Shown here one piece after another: positions 34,459 through 42,711 of a DNA stretch of 64,000 nucleotides. The first letter of the stretch is position 1; each line of letters begins with the position of its first letter. Made by a program: the position numbers and the translations under genes. The notes beneath the pieces are model-generated. The model worked only from the letters and a program-made list of their open reading frames with translations, had not been told where the DNA came from and searched no databases. Source of the stretch: Chitinophaga filiformis (lineage in GTDB: Bacteria; Bacteroidota; Bacteroidia; Chitinophagales; Chitinophagaceae); assembly GCF_900102545.1 (NCBI RefSeq), contig NZ_FNBN01000005.1, positions 124,001 to 188,000 on the forward strand, written 5' to 3'.

Positions 34459-35457
34459 TTATCCAAGCACTGCAAGTGCCGCTTCAAAACGAGGCGTACG
34501 CATCTGATGAACAGCCTCATTCAGCAGCGCTTTACCATACATCAGCTGACCTTCATAGGCAGCCAGGGATATTTTAGCGGCTCCCATCTGAGCACTGAAT
34601 TCTTTTAGTGTGATGCCTTCCATCTCCTGGTTATGCGCATAATCTTCAGGTTTGCCTTTGGCTGCAAGCTGGAGCATCAGCGAGCCGTAAATGATCCTGC
34701 CCACCTGACGCATGATGTAAAAACGGGCTGTTTTATATTCATCTGCCGGACCACCAAAGTATGTATGGAGGAATACTTTTTCCTGTTCTTCGGTATGTAC
34801 AAAGAAATTCGCAGCATTGGCCAGATCAATGTAGCGGTCGTTTAGAAAAGAGGTCGCCCAATCAATGATCCAGATCCTTTCTCCATCACATAAGACATTG
34901 CTGGGATTAAGATCATTGTGGCTGAATACTTTCTCAGCATCATTCCAGGGATATTTGCTTCTGATTGTATTATAGTTGCTGAAACATTCATCGAATATGG
35001 GACCTGACAGGATGTTGCACTGTCTGAACCCTGCTATTATGTCGTCGATAGTTTCCCGGAGGTCATTGCCGCTACCCTGATAAGGTACATTATGAATGGC
35101 TTTGATTGTTGCTGCCAGTTCCTGAGGTAATCTTTCTGGTCCAAAGATGGTGCGTACAGGTTTGCCATCGATAAAGCCACTGATAGAAATGCCATTTGCT
35201 GTATCCTGGAAGTGCAGGGGAGGAGCGATGCCTGCTTCTGCTGCCAGTTTATGGTTGGGAGAGAATATGGCCGTTTTATCCAGTTTCAGCACATATGGCT
35301 GGTCGTTGACGATGATTTTAAATACAGGAGCGGCGGAAAGTCCGCCGACCAGCAGCGAAATATCTGTAACGCTGGTGGTGCCGAAAGTCTGCTGTAAAGC
35401 TGCTTCAACTGCGGCTGTCAGCGGTGCAGGGATGTGTTGGGCAAGTGTCTGTGACAT
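34459..35457 (-). CDS. Phosphotransferase family protein (APH/choline-kinase fold)
   Basis: A 332-residue small-molecule kinase. Seen: a nucleotide-binding N-lobe (ISLLVGGLSAAPVFKIIVND, YVLKLDK with the ATP-site Lys), the Brenner-type catalytic motif FSHNDLNPSNVLCD and metal motif IWIIDWATSFLNDRYIDLA (choline/aminoglycoside kinase signature). The substrate is unknown; an amino alcohol or thiamine-like substrate is as likely as an antibiotic. Encoded 11 bp after the marR-type gene, so co-transcribed and probably controlled by it. Confidence 0.88.
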   Translation of the reverse strand: MSQTLAQHIPAPLTAAVEAALQQTFGTTSVTDISLLVGGLSAAPVFKIIVNDQPYVLKLDKTAIFSPNHKLAAEAGIAPPLHFQDTANGISISGFIDGKPVRTIFGPERLPQELAATIKAIHNVPYQGSGNDLRETIDDIIAGFRQCNILSGPIFDECFSNYNTIRSKYPWNDAEKVFSHNDLNPSNVLCDGERIWIIDWATSFLNDRYIDLANAANFFVHTEEQEKVFLHTYFGGPADEYKTARFYIMRQVGRIIYGSLMLQLAAKGKPEDYAHNQEMEGITLKEFSAQMGAAKISLAAYEGQLMYGKALLNEAVHQMRTPRFEAALAVLG

Positions 35458-35468
35458 ATAGCATGGGT

Positions 35469-35894
35469 TTAAATGGTCGTGCCGAGTAGTTTAAATAGTT
35501 CGGTAAGGGATTGATTCCTGGTAATCTCTGCGGGAACAATCTCTTTGGCAATGGCGTTGGCGGTTTCTCTTGCTTCTTCATAAATACGCCGGCCTGCGGG
35601 TGTTAGTGCGGCATAACTTACGCGGGCATCTCTTTCACTGGCTTCTCTTGCAACCAGGCCTGTTTTTTCCAAGGGTAGTAGCATACGGGTAATACCGGAT
35701 GCGGTAAGTCCTGCTTTCTCTGCCAGGTCGGTCCGGCGGAGTCTCCCACCAGGAGCCTGGTGAAGCAGGTAAAGGATCGCGAAATCGGTAAAACCGATGC
35801 CATGCACACTTAATCCGTCGAATCTGCGGGACATCAATGCCTGCATTTTCGCCAGGTTCAGAAGTAACTTGAGAGAATGGTTTATTGTTGACAT
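35469..35894 (-). CDS. MarR family transcriptional regulator
   Basis: A 141-residue winged-helix regulator: FTDFAILYLLHQAPGGRLRRTDLAEKAGL region (residues 35-66), recognition helix TASGITRMLLPLEKTGLV and wing REASERDARVSYAALTPAG with the conserved Asp-Arg pair. Its start codon directly abuts a perfect palindrome covering the predicted start site, strong evidence for autoregulation. It leads an operon with the phosphotransferase. Confidence 0.93.
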   Translation of the reverse strand: MSTINHSLKLLLNLAKMQALMSRRFDGLSVHGIGFTDFAILYLLHQAPGGRLRRTDLAEKAGLTASGITRMLLPLEKTGLVAREASERDARVSYAALTPAGRRIYEEARETANAIAKEIVPAEITRNQSLTELFKLLGTTI

Positions 35895-35924
35895 ATACTT
35901 GAGTTGTCAAGTATTTCAAAAGTA
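35895..35924 (-). promoter_or_regulatory. MarR operator and promoter
   Basis: The palindrome ATACTTGA-gttg-TCAAGTAT (35895-35914) has perfect 8-bp arms. Just upstream on the minus strand lies the -7 box TACTTTTG (35924-35917). The start site predicted near 35911 is inside the palindrome, so bound MarR would block transcription. Confidence 0.65.
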
Positions 35925-35978
35925 AATATATTTTCCGGATTACAAACAAAATGAAGGAAAATTCTTGTGGAGGGTATA

Positions 35979-36818
35979 TTACTTAAAATCTGCCGAGATG
36001 GAAGTCTGCTTCCATGCTTCCAGTTCTGCAGCCATGCCGGCAATTTTTTCTGATGCGCGATTGTATGCGTCTTGTCCGAGGTACAAATGGACCGGTGGTT
36101 CTTTACTTTCTGCGAGTTCAATTAATATGGCTGAAGCTTTTTCGGGGTCGCCAGATTGTTTACCATTATTTGCCAGATAGCGCTCGCGGGTAGATTTGAT
36201 TGCTTCATAGCCTTCGATGCTCGTGGTAATATTTGCCAGGGAGTTTTCAGTAAGAAAGCCGGTACGAAAGCCTGAGGGTTCCGCAACAGTTACTTTAATG
36301 CCGAATTCTTTCACATCCAGCGCAAGTACTTCTGAAAATGCGGCTAATGCGGCCTTGGTAGCCGAATAAATGGACCAGCCAGGCGCTCCTACAAATCCGG
36401 CAACCGAACCGATGTTAATAATGTAACCTGATTGCTGTTTACGCATCAGCGGCAATACACTCTTTACGACATTAACGGCAGCCAATACGTTTACATCGAA
36501 GATCTTCCTGATATCCTGTTCGGCAATTTCTTCTACAGCGCCCATCATGCCATATCCGGCGTTATTAACAACAACGTCAATGCTGCCGAAAGCAGTGATT
36601 GTTTGCTGGATAGATTCATTGATACAATCGGGATTGTTCAGGTCAACGACCAGCGGAAGAAAGCGGTCTGCGTCGATGATGCCCACAGCTTGTTTTAAGG
36701 TTTGGGCGTTGCGTGAAGTTGCTGCCACACGGTAACCGCTTTCGAGCAGTTTTTTAACAAGTGTGAGTCCCAATCCCTGTGAGGCGCCGGTTACATACCA
36801 GACTTTTGAATTGTTCAT
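35979..36818 (-). CDS. SDR family oxidoreductase
   Basis: A 279-residue classical short-chain dehydrogenase/reductase. Seen: VTGASQGLGLTLVKKLL (TGxxxGxG cofactor loop), NNAGYGMMGAV (NNAG), GSVAGFVGAPGWSIYSATKAAL (catalytic Ser and Y-x-x-x-K), and AEPSGFRTGFL. NAD(P)-dependent; substrate unknown. Upstream of the marR gene on the same strand with an 84-bp gap that holds the marR promoter, so it is likely separate. Confidence 0.93.
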   Translation of the reverse strand: MNNSKVWYVTGASQGLGLTLVKKLLESGYRVAATSRNAQTLKQAVGIIDADRFLPLVVDLNNPDCINESIQQTITAFGSIDVVVNNAGYGMMGAVEEIAEQDIRKIFDVNVLAAVNVVKSVLPLMRKQQSGYIINIGSVAGFVGAPGWSIYSATKAALAAFSEVLALDVKEFGIKVTVAEPSGFRTGFLTENSLANITTSIEGYEAIKSTRERYLANNGKQSGDPEKASAILIELAESKEPPVHLYLGQDAYNRASEKIAGMAAELEAWKQTSISADFK

Positions 36819-36875
36819 GACTTTTAGTTTTGGAGTGAAGCAGCGTAAAACGGGGGCAATTAAGCGGCCGGACTG

Positions 36876-36901
36876 CTTTGTATTTTAATAACAATACAAA
36901 G
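36876..36901. promoter_or_regulatory. Palindromic operator candidate upstream of the SDR gene
   Basis: CTTTGTATT-ttaataac-AATACAAAG is a perfect inverted repeat with 9-bp arms, 58 bp upstream of the SDR ATG. No cognate regulator is adjacent; the spacing suits a dimeric winged-helix (HxlR/MarR-like) repressor. Confidence 0.5.
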
Positions 36902-36977
36902 GTGCAAAGGAATTATGTAGCGATTACGTGATCCATATCACATTTGAACAGACAACTGCATCTATGAATTGTCTCTC

Positions 36978-37241
36978 TTATCCGCGCCTCATATAACGAA
37001 TGATTGCCAATAAATCATTATCTAAGCCTCGCTGTCTTAAAATAGCGTTCTGTATGTCACGGTGAACGTATCCATGATTAGCTCCGTACGCTCTGATTTG
37101 TACAGCAAAGGCATCAACATAGGCCTGGGCATCTCCGGGCCCCATACCTGCGTTTTGGAGGAGAGTTCTGGCTATATTGGGGTAATCCCGGACAAAAAGA
37201 AATTCATCGCTGAATGTTCCCCTATGCGGGATTGGGCATGC
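36978..37241 (-). pseudogene. Displaced C-terminal segment of the injection-system cargo-like protein (minus-one frame)
   Basis: Directly beyond the point where the cargo-like gene at 37172-38008 stops, the frame shifted by minus one is open from 37241 to a TAA at 36978. It encodes about 80 residues with good protein character: SDEFLFVRDYPNIART, NAGMGPGDAQAYVDAFA, GYVHRDIQNAILRQRGL, IIRYMRRG. It has no start of its own near the left end. It reads as the true C-terminus of the upstream protein, cut off by loss of one base (or joined by minus-one frameshifting, or a sequencing error) somewhere in 37174-37241; a T-run (CTTTTTG on the minus strand) and a GGGG run lie in that interval. Confidence 0.7.
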
Positions 37242-38008
37242 TCACGGGTTGAATGTTGCTGATTGGCAGCTTCTGTAGAAGGATGGCGATTAGCCGGATT
37301 TTCACGATCTTCTCCAAGAGGAATGGCGTGATCTGGCTGAATATGCGCATGGGCAGCCCTGGGGAAATCTGGTAAGCCATAGGCCGCGGCCTGAGCACGT
37401 GCTGTTCCGCCATTAATAGTCCGTTCGGCTCTCCGCTCCTCAGGATGAGCGACCCGTTGTCCATCATGTGGCCAGGCCACACTTGTGATTCTTTCACGCT
37501 GAGGCATTGCTTGTCCCGCTGTAGGAGGGGGTAAGGGGAATGGAGCACCTACTGCACCCTCTGCTGCATCAGCGGCGGCTAAAAAAAGACCATTAGGCCG
37601 GGATGAGGATGCGCCCAAAGAAAGGGGTGGGGCTAATACATTATCCACACGTACTCTGCCCATCGCTGCCAATTCCTGCAAATCATGCTCGGTTGGCTCG
37701 CGGCGACCTTCCCAATGTGATTGATTGCTATTCTCATGATGTACCCACCATAACTGGGCGACAGGTGTACCTTGTATCTTATTGGACTGTTTTAATGGAA
37801 CGCTGTTATTTGCCATTTCCTGGATGGCTTTTAACTGCAGCACCCTGGGGCTATTCATAATAGCCTCCTGCAGCTTACGTTGCATAACAGATTGGGGACG
37901 ATTGTCGGCAAACATGAAAGCCTGGCTACTCTCACCTTGTATTGGAGCCTCACTATCTGCCGCTGCCCGCTTATTTTGTTCCCCCGATTTGTTTACATGG
38001 GTGTCCAT
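37172..38008 (-). CDS. Putative extracellular contractile-injection-system cargo protein (C-terminus frameshifted)
   Basis: A 278-residue, signal-less protein. Residues about 30-75 (DNRPQSVMQRKLQE, SPRVLQLKAIQEMANNS, then PVAQLWW) match the N-terminal leader that I know from Bacteroidota proteins linked to eCIS particles, often followed by DUF4157. The middle is Pro/Ala-rich. Near residues 220-262 there is a His/Asn cluster, AHIQPDHAIPLGEDRENPANRH, with the DH...N spacing of an HNH/treble-clef-like nuclease; this is a tentative reading. The frame ends abnormally at GITPI, while a second frame continues the protein (36978-37241). No injection-system structural genes or immunity gene are in this window. 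Confidence 0.6.
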   Translation of the reverse strand: MDTHVNKSGEQNKRAAADSEAPIQGESSQAFMFADNRPQSVMQRKLQEAIMNSPRVLQLKAIQEMANNSVPLKQSNKIQGTPVAQLWWVHHENSNQSHWEGRREPTEHDLQELAAMGRVRVDNVLAPPLSLGASSSRPNGLFLAAADAAEGAVGAPFPLPPPTAGQAMPQRERITSVAWPHDGQRVAHPEERRAERTINGGTARAQAAAYGLPDFPRAAHAHIQPDHAIPLGEDRENPANRHPSTEAANQQHSTREHAQSRIGEHSAMNFFLSGITPI

Positions 38009-38180
38009 TGTTAGATAAGTATTATAGTCTAATGGTATAATAGGGTCGGTTGGTGCTTAGTGGTATTGTGGGAAAGATAAGGCAAAATTCCTGAAAGCCT
38101 CATGAAGTTTTTTTAAATAGATTTAACGGGATATAGTGGTGATTGTGATTGTAGTCACGGACACAAATAATCGTAGCATC

Positions 38181-38188
38181 TACTTTTG
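38181..38188 (+). promoter_or_regulatory. -7 promoter box of the alpha/beta hydrolase gene
   Basis: TACTTTTG matches TAnnTTTG; predicted start near 38194, 10 nt ahead of the ATG at 38204. A longer open frame beginning at 38186 would start inside this box and is rejected. Confidence 0.5.
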
Positions 38189-38203
38189 CTTCAAAATTAT
38201 AAG

Positions 38204-38914
38204 ATGAAACAAAGTATGATTTTGCTTCACGGCCTCTTCGGGCAACTTAGCAATTGGGATAGTGTTGTTGAGCAATTTGGAGTGTCCTACAATGTATATG
38301 TTCCCGCTTTGCCAATTTATGATACGCCGAAGGATGAGTCGCTTTTTTTTCTGTTGGAATTTCTGGAAGGATTTATAAAGGATAATGACCTGAAGAACGT
38401 TATACTGGTTGGTAATTCGCTGGGAGGGCATGTTGCTATTTTATATGCTTCACGTCACAGTTATAATGTTAAAAATCTAATTTTAACCGGCAGCTCTGGC
38501 CTATACGAAAATACTAACATGGGGAGTTTTCCTAAAAGGAGCACGGCTGCCTATATTAAGGCAAGAGTTGAATATACATTTCACGACCCGGCTATAGCGA
38601 CCGAAGCGCTTATTTCACAGGTGTTAAGTATTACAGTAGATTCTCAGAAATGTCTGAGTGTTCTCCGGGTTGCAAAATCCGCTCAGCGTCATTATGTGGC
38701 GGATCTTTTACCTCAAATATCTGCGCCAACATTATTAATTTGGGGACGGGATGATAGGATCACGCCGATTCACGTTGCCCGGGAATTTGCAGGCATGATT
38801 CCTGATACTAAACTGGTAATACTAAATGAGTGTGGCCATGCTCCGATGATGGAAAAGCCGGAGGAGTTTAATTTTGCATTGCAACATTATTTGCATGAGG
38901 GTATTACCAAATAA
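38204..38914 (+). CDS. Alpha/beta fold hydrolase
   Basis: A 236-residue hydrolase with the full triad context: oxyanion block ILLHGLFGQLSNWD, nucleophile elbow VGNSLGGHVAIL, acid LIWGRDDRITP and base NECGHAPMMEKP. The first 30 residues resemble the MhpC/BioH-like group; substrate unknown, perhaps an ester or lactone. Followed after 19 bp by a Crp/Fnr-type regulator, so the two may be one operon. Confidence 0.92.
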   Translation: MKQSMILLHGLFGQLSNWDSVVEQFGVSYNVYVPALPIYDTPKDESLFFLLEFLEGFIKDNDLKNVILVGNSLGGHVAILYASRHSYNVKNLILTGSSGLYENTNMGSFPKRSTAAYIKARVEYTFHDPAIATEALISQVLSITVDSQKCLSVLRVAKSAQRHYVADLLPQISAPTLLIWGRDDRITPIHVAREFAGMIPDTKLVILNECGHAPMMEKPEEFNFALQHYLHEGITK

Positions 38915-38933
38915 ACTGATAACATATACCACT

Positions 38934-39551
38934 ATGTCACTACCGTCTTATTATCAAAGGCTTATCGTGAAATATCCCCAGGTGTCAGTCGCCGAGTGGC
39001 ATTTGCTCGATCAACTGGCTACTGTCAGGCATATTAAAAAAGGCGAACACTTTCTGCGGGTAGGAAAAGTAGCGAGATATGCTGCTTTTATTTTATCCGG
39101 TCATTTTAAATATAACTTTACCGATGATGAAGGAAGTGAGAAGATCCTGAAATTTGGGTTTACAGATGATTTTCTTACCAACTGTCAAAGTTTTAATAAT
39201 AATAAGCCTTCTTATCTGAACATTACCGCATTAGAGGATTCTGTGATTTTAAGGTTTAATATTAATAATGTCCGGCCATTGTATGACCTGCACAGCAGCA
39301 TACTACACGTCAACCTTCAGGTGTATCAGCATATCATGGAGGAACAGGAAGAACATCAGTATATACTATCACTGAAAAGTCCGTTAGAACGGTATCGTTT
39401 TCTGATGCGTCATCGTCCTGCAATTATTCAGAAGATCTCTTTGACTAATATCGCCAGGTATCTTTTTACGAGCAGGGAGGCGTTGAGCCGGGCGAGGATT
39501 ATGGTGACGAAGAAATTAGGCGGGCAGAATTCATGTGGGTCTTTTATGTAA
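38934..39551 (+). CDS. Crp/Fnr family transcriptional regulator
   Basis: A 205-residue protein with an N-terminal cyclic-nucleotide-binding-type beta-barrel (HIKKGEHFLRVGKVARYAAFILSG, region 35-60) and a C-terminal HTH (ISLTNIARYLFTSREALSRARI). No Fnr-type Cys cluster is seen. Many Bacteroidota proteins of this form sense no cNMP. The in-frame extension to 38874 overlaps the hydrolase gene, so ATG at 38934 (MSLPSYYQRLI) is the start. Confidence 0.87.
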   Translation: MSLPSYYQRLIVKYPQVSVAEWHLLDQLATVRHIKKGEHFLRVGKVARYAAFILSGHFKYNFTDDEGSEKILKFGFTDDFLTNCQSFNNNKPSYLNITALEDSVILRFNINNVRPLYDLHSSILHVNLQVYQHIMEEQEEHQYILSLKSPLERYRFLMRHRPAIIQKISLTNIARYLFTSREALSRARIMVTKKLGGQNSCGSFM

Positions 39552-39588
39552 GAACCACGGTATCTTTATATGTTGAGAGGATAGTAAT

Positions 39589-40350
39589 ATGGAATATTTC
39601 CTGTCTGGCATCTATATGGAAAACGCTATGCGAACAGGACTTATGCTTTCATTGGTACTATTGTTGACCTCTTGCTTCCGTGAATCTATACCTATCAGTT
39701 ACTTTAATACAGGGGGATTTATTCTGGAAGATACTTCCCGCATTGCAAATGAGTATCTACAGTCTTTCGAGGATGATGGATATCCTGTCTATTACCTTGG
39801 ACCTTTAAAGGATACTATTAGTATTGGAAGTCGTTATTGGCTACGCCGCGAAAAGAGGTTCAAAGAGTATCCAGAATATTGTATTTTCAAGTATTCAAAG
39901 TATAATATATCTATACAGGTAGATACTTTGTTCTCTGCATGCCTGGCGATGGAATACCTTAGTGAAGAGAGGTTAATTGACCGTTATTGCGACTCAAACC
40001 GTTATTATCATGCTTCAATGATCAGTATACGTAATACCTCAGATACGGCTATATCCCTGGGTACTTCCTTTAGTATTTCCCATATACACAGGGAGATGCT
40101 GAACAGTCGGGGACAATGGATAAAGGTGAATGAGAAATTGTGTGAGCAGTGGTTTTGCGGTACCGGACAGCCTAACCTATATTTGATGCCGGGGGAGGTA
40201 ATTATATCTAAAATTGGCCATTTTAGTGGGGAATACGCTGTATCTTGTCGTCTGGCACTGGGGCGTTGTCGAGATACTTCTCAGGTATATTCAAATATTT
40301 TTACGGAGTGTATAGATGATAGATTGCTGCGTATAGTTGAGGGGAGTTAG
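39589..40350 (+). CDS. Putative lipoprotein of unknown function
   Basis: Family not recognised. The protein (253 residues, or 240 from ATG at 39628) has a lipobox LLLTSC at the end of a hydrophobic segment (MRTGLMLSLVLLLTSC), so it should be lipid-anchored on the periplasmic side or surface. The body is Tyr/Ser-rich beta-type sequence with several Cys (YCIFKYSKYNISIQ, SIRNTSDTAISLGTSFSIS, CRLALGRCRDTSQ). A -7-like TATCTTTA lies at about 39564-39571. Confidence 0.68.
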   Translation: MEYFLSGIYMENAMRTGLMLSLVLLLTSCFRESIPISYFNTGGFILEDTSRIANEYLQSFEDDGYPVYYLGPLKDTISIGSRYWLRREKRFKEYPEYCIFKYSKYNISIQVDTLFSACLAMEYLSEERLIDRYCDSNRYYHASMISIRNTSDTAISLGTSFSISHIHREMLNSRGQWIKVNEKLCEQWFCGTGQPNLYLMPGEVIISKIGHFSGEYAVSCRLALGRCRDTSQVYSNIFTECIDDRLLRIVEGS

Positions 40351-40528
40351 AAGGGCAGTGGATCAACGGGCTGGTTTATGGAATATGCTTTCAAAATCGG
40401 AACCTCAAAAACGAGTTTCGGCCATGATAATGGAAGCATGGAATAATTCGTGGTTACTGATCGTTAGCTTCTACATGCTTTTATTCGTTTCACTGGGGAG
40501 GCTTAGGAGTACGCTTCGGACACGTTAA
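40337..40528 (+). CDS. Possible small membrane protein
   Basis: A 63-codon frame overlapping the lipoprotein gene by 14 bp. Its second half has one hydrophobic helix (SWLLIVSFYMLLFVSLG) followed by basic residues. There is no family recognition and the first half looks unlike protein, so this may be a chance frame or a remnant. Confidence 0.25.
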   Translation: MRGVRRAVDQRAGLWNMLSKSEPQKRVSAMIMEAWNNSWLLIVSFYMLLFVSLGRLRSTLRTR

Positions 40529-40562
40529 CTGTTTTTTACTTTTGCAGATGGCTGACAACTTA

Positions 40563-41012
40563 TCACCTGAGCTGCTCACTCAAACCGACAATAATACCCT
40601 CAGGACCCCGTACATAAGCGAGCCGATACATATCCTCGTATTGCACTACCTCGCCGACCAGTTCGGCGCCATGAACAAGCAGGCGCGCCACCAACTCATC
40701 AATGTTATCGACGGCGAGCATAATACGGCGGATGCCAAGCTCGTTTACGGGAGCCTTCTCAGGGCCTGTTCTGATTGCGTCTGGTGTGTGGAACTTGTCC
40801 AGCTCGATCCGTCCATGGCCGTCTGGAGTACGCATAAACACGAGCGTAGCACGAACATTCTGAAGGCCAATGAGACGATCTACAGAGGGGCCCTCAACAA
40901 TCGTTTCACCTTCCAGCTCGAATCCGAGTTCAAGAAAGAAGGCTTTCGTAGCTTCGAGGTTGTCGACAACGATGAGAACGTTGTCCATTCGTAGTAATTT
41001 GCTTTTTGACAT
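40563..41012 (-). CDS. VOC (glyoxalase/bleomycin-resistance) family protein
   Basis: A 149-residue vicinal-oxygen-chelate protein with two beta-alpha-beta modules: NVLIVVDNLEATKAFFLELGFEL in residues 11-33, then LGIRRIMLAVDNIDELVARLLVHGAEL in the second half and RLAYVRGPEGIIVGLSEQL at the end. Metal ligands would be a His/Glu set. The substrate is unknown. The base composition is visibly richer in G and C than the surrounding genes, leaving a long open frame on the opposite strand (40542-40994); this suggests recent acquisition. Confidence 0.88.
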   Translation of the reverse strand: MSKSKLLRMDNVLIVVDNLEATKAFFLELGFELEGETIVEGPSVDRLIGLQNVRATLVFMRTPDGHGRIELDKFHTPDAIRTGPEKAPVNELGIRRIMLAVDNIDELVARLLVHGAELVGEVVQYEDMYRLAYVRGPEGIIVGLSEQLR

Positions 41013-41153
41013 TGCTTTGCCTCTTTGTAATTTTAAATCTGTAATCTCAATTTAAAGGTTTTTTCAACGCCAGGTAGCCTTAAATAGGAACATTGGCTTA
41101 AACGACCTCTTTTTTTGTCCCGGATCGCCCTCATGATATAGAATGTCATCTCT

Positions 41154-41161
41154 TATTTTTG
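41154..41161 (+). promoter_or_regulatory. -7 promoter box of the dihydrofolate-reductase-like gene
   Basis: TATTTTTG matches TAnnTTTG; predicted start near 41167, about 28 nt before the ATG at 41195. Confidence 0.45.
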
Positions 41162-41194
41162 ACTTACACCCTTCAATCAACAAAAAACAATTAA

Positions 41195-41746
41195 ATGAGA
41201 ACGGTAACATTTGGTATGAATATTAGCATCGATGGTTATTGCGATCACACTAGTTTTAATCCCAGTGAAGATGTTCATGATTATTTTACGGCAATGATGG
41301 CCGACGCTGACCTACTCTTTTTCGGCCGTGTCATGTATCAGCTTATGTTTCCCTATTGGTCCGATATGGCAAAAAGTCAATCCGGCACAGAAGATGAAAA
41401 CAGATTTGCCCAAAGGATTACTGCTATCGATAAAGTTGTTGTTTCACGATCATTAGACAAGGTGGAGGAAAACACACGGATTGTTCGTAGCAACCCTGCA
41501 GGGGAACTGTTGAAATTGAAACAGCAACCCGGCAAAAAGATTTCAGTAGACAGTGTAAGCATGCTTCCGGAATTGATAGCAGCGGGCCTTATCGATGAAT
41601 TTCGTTTAGTTGTCCATCCGGTGCTTGTGGGGAAAGGAAGGCGGTTGCTGGACGCCGGGAGCCTTCAGGAAAACCTTGATTTAAAGCTGGTGGATACAAT
41701 AGTTTTCAAATCCGGATGTGTGGCACATCACTATGTGAAACAGTGA
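41195..41746 (+). CDS. Dihydrofolate reductase family protein (RibD C-terminal-like)
   Basis: A 183-residue NADPH-dependent reductase-fold protein: TFGMNISIDGYCD at the N-terminus, ADADLLFFGRVMYQLM (cofactor loop GRxxY), VVSRSLDKVEENTRIV and GLIDEFRLVVHPVLVGKGRRLL, all typical of the RibD_C/YyaP-like family. It is probably not the essential folate enzyme; members of this group are widespread orphans of unknown substrate. Single-gene unit with its own promoter. Confidence 0.9.
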   Translation: MRTVTFGMNISIDGYCDHTSFNPSEDVHDYFTAMMADADLLFFGRVMYQLMFPYWSDMAKSQSGTEDENRFAQRITAIDKVVVSRSLDKVEENTRIVRSNPAGELLKLKQQPGKKISVDSVSMLPELIAAGLIDEFRLVVHPVLVGKGRRLLDAGSLQENLDLKLVDTIVFKSGCVAHHYVKQ

Positions 41747-41802
41747 TGGAAATGTTTGCGGGATGCCGGAGTAGCGGATTGTAATTTTCAAGCTGCTTAT
41801 TA

Positions 41803-42711
41803 TTACCGTGTTCCTACCTCTGAACTTCTTTTGTTTCTATACTCCTGAGGAGAAACTCCCATTGTCTTTTTAAATATCCGCGAAAAGTAATGCTGGTCAA
41901 ACATACCTACTTCCAGCGCGATTTCCTTGATTCGCTGTTTTGTGAACAGCAGGTATTGACAGGCTTGCTGCATTTTCAGGTGATTGTAATACTCAATAGG
42001 AGAGAACCCCGTTTTTTTCCGGAATAACAGGGAAAAATGAGAAGGCGAAAACTGGACATGCTGTGCAATCTTCTCCAGTGTCAGATTCTGATCTACATTC
42101 TTCTGCATGTAGTCGATAGCACTATCTATGGTGTCAGTCTCAGTATTATTCATCCGGGATTTATTTTTCTCCTGATAAATAAAGGTCGACAGATAGTGCC
42201 AGAGATACATATTGCTATACATCAGATGCTCCATACTATACCCCCGTTCCAGCGGAGTATATATTTCATTGAATAACCGGATTGTTTTTTCACCGTCTGG
42301 TATAAATCCGCCGTAACTATTTAAATATTGATGTATTTGTTTTACCCAGTCATCAGCACATTCTCCTTTGAAATGGATCCAGAAGATTGTCCAGGGATTG
42401 TCTGCATTGGCTGCATAGGTATGCCTGGTTAAAGCAGGTATAAGATAAAAATCACCTGGCGATATCTTATATTCCTGTTTATCGATGATCATACTACCTT
42501 CTCCCTCATGACAATAAATAAGAATATGCTGGTCTGTGCCATGCAAACGTTCCCTATAATGGTAGCGCGCTTTCGGGTAATAGCCAATATCAGTAATGTA
42601 TAATTTTCTGATCAGTGGATGTGCACTACATTTGTTGTTTAGCACAGATCTTGGAATGATAACGGCCTTCTGCCCCTGGAAGCCGTCCTTTTTTCGCTGC
42701 CTCTTTACCAT
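41803..42711 (-). CDS. AraC family regulator of the GH2 polysaccharide locus
   Basis: A 302-residue AraC regulator with an N-terminal cupin sugar-sensing domain (DQHILIYCHEGEGSMIIDKQEYKI, SPGDFYLIPALTRHTYAA, WTIFWIHFKG) and C-terminal HTH (LTLEKIAQHVQFSPSHFSLLFRKKTG, IKEIALEVGMFDQHYFSRIFKKTMG, SPQEYR). This cupin type is common in regulators of carbohydrate use. It is divergent from the GH2 gene (gap about 160 bp), its likely target along with the susCD pair beyond. Confidence 0.9.
   Translation of the reverse strand: MVKRQRKKDGFQGQKAVIIPRSVLNNKCSAHPLIRKLYITDIGYYPKARYHYRERLHGTDQHILIYCHEGEGSMIIDKQEYKISPGDFYLIPALTRHTYAANADNPWTIFWIHFKGECADDWVKQIHQYLNSYGGFIPDGEKTIRLFNEIYTPLERGYSMEHLMYSNMYLWHYLSTFIYQEKNKSRMNNTETDTIDSAIDYMQKNVDQNLTLEKIAQHVQFSPSHFSLLFRKKTGFSPIEYYNHLKMQQACQYLLFTKQRIKEIALEVGMFDQHYFSRIFKKTMGVSPQEYRNKRSSEVGTR

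Noticed and set aside
40542..40994. 150-codon plus-strand open frame
   Set aside because: Lies antisense to the VOC gene; the long opening follows from that gene's G/C-rich codons.
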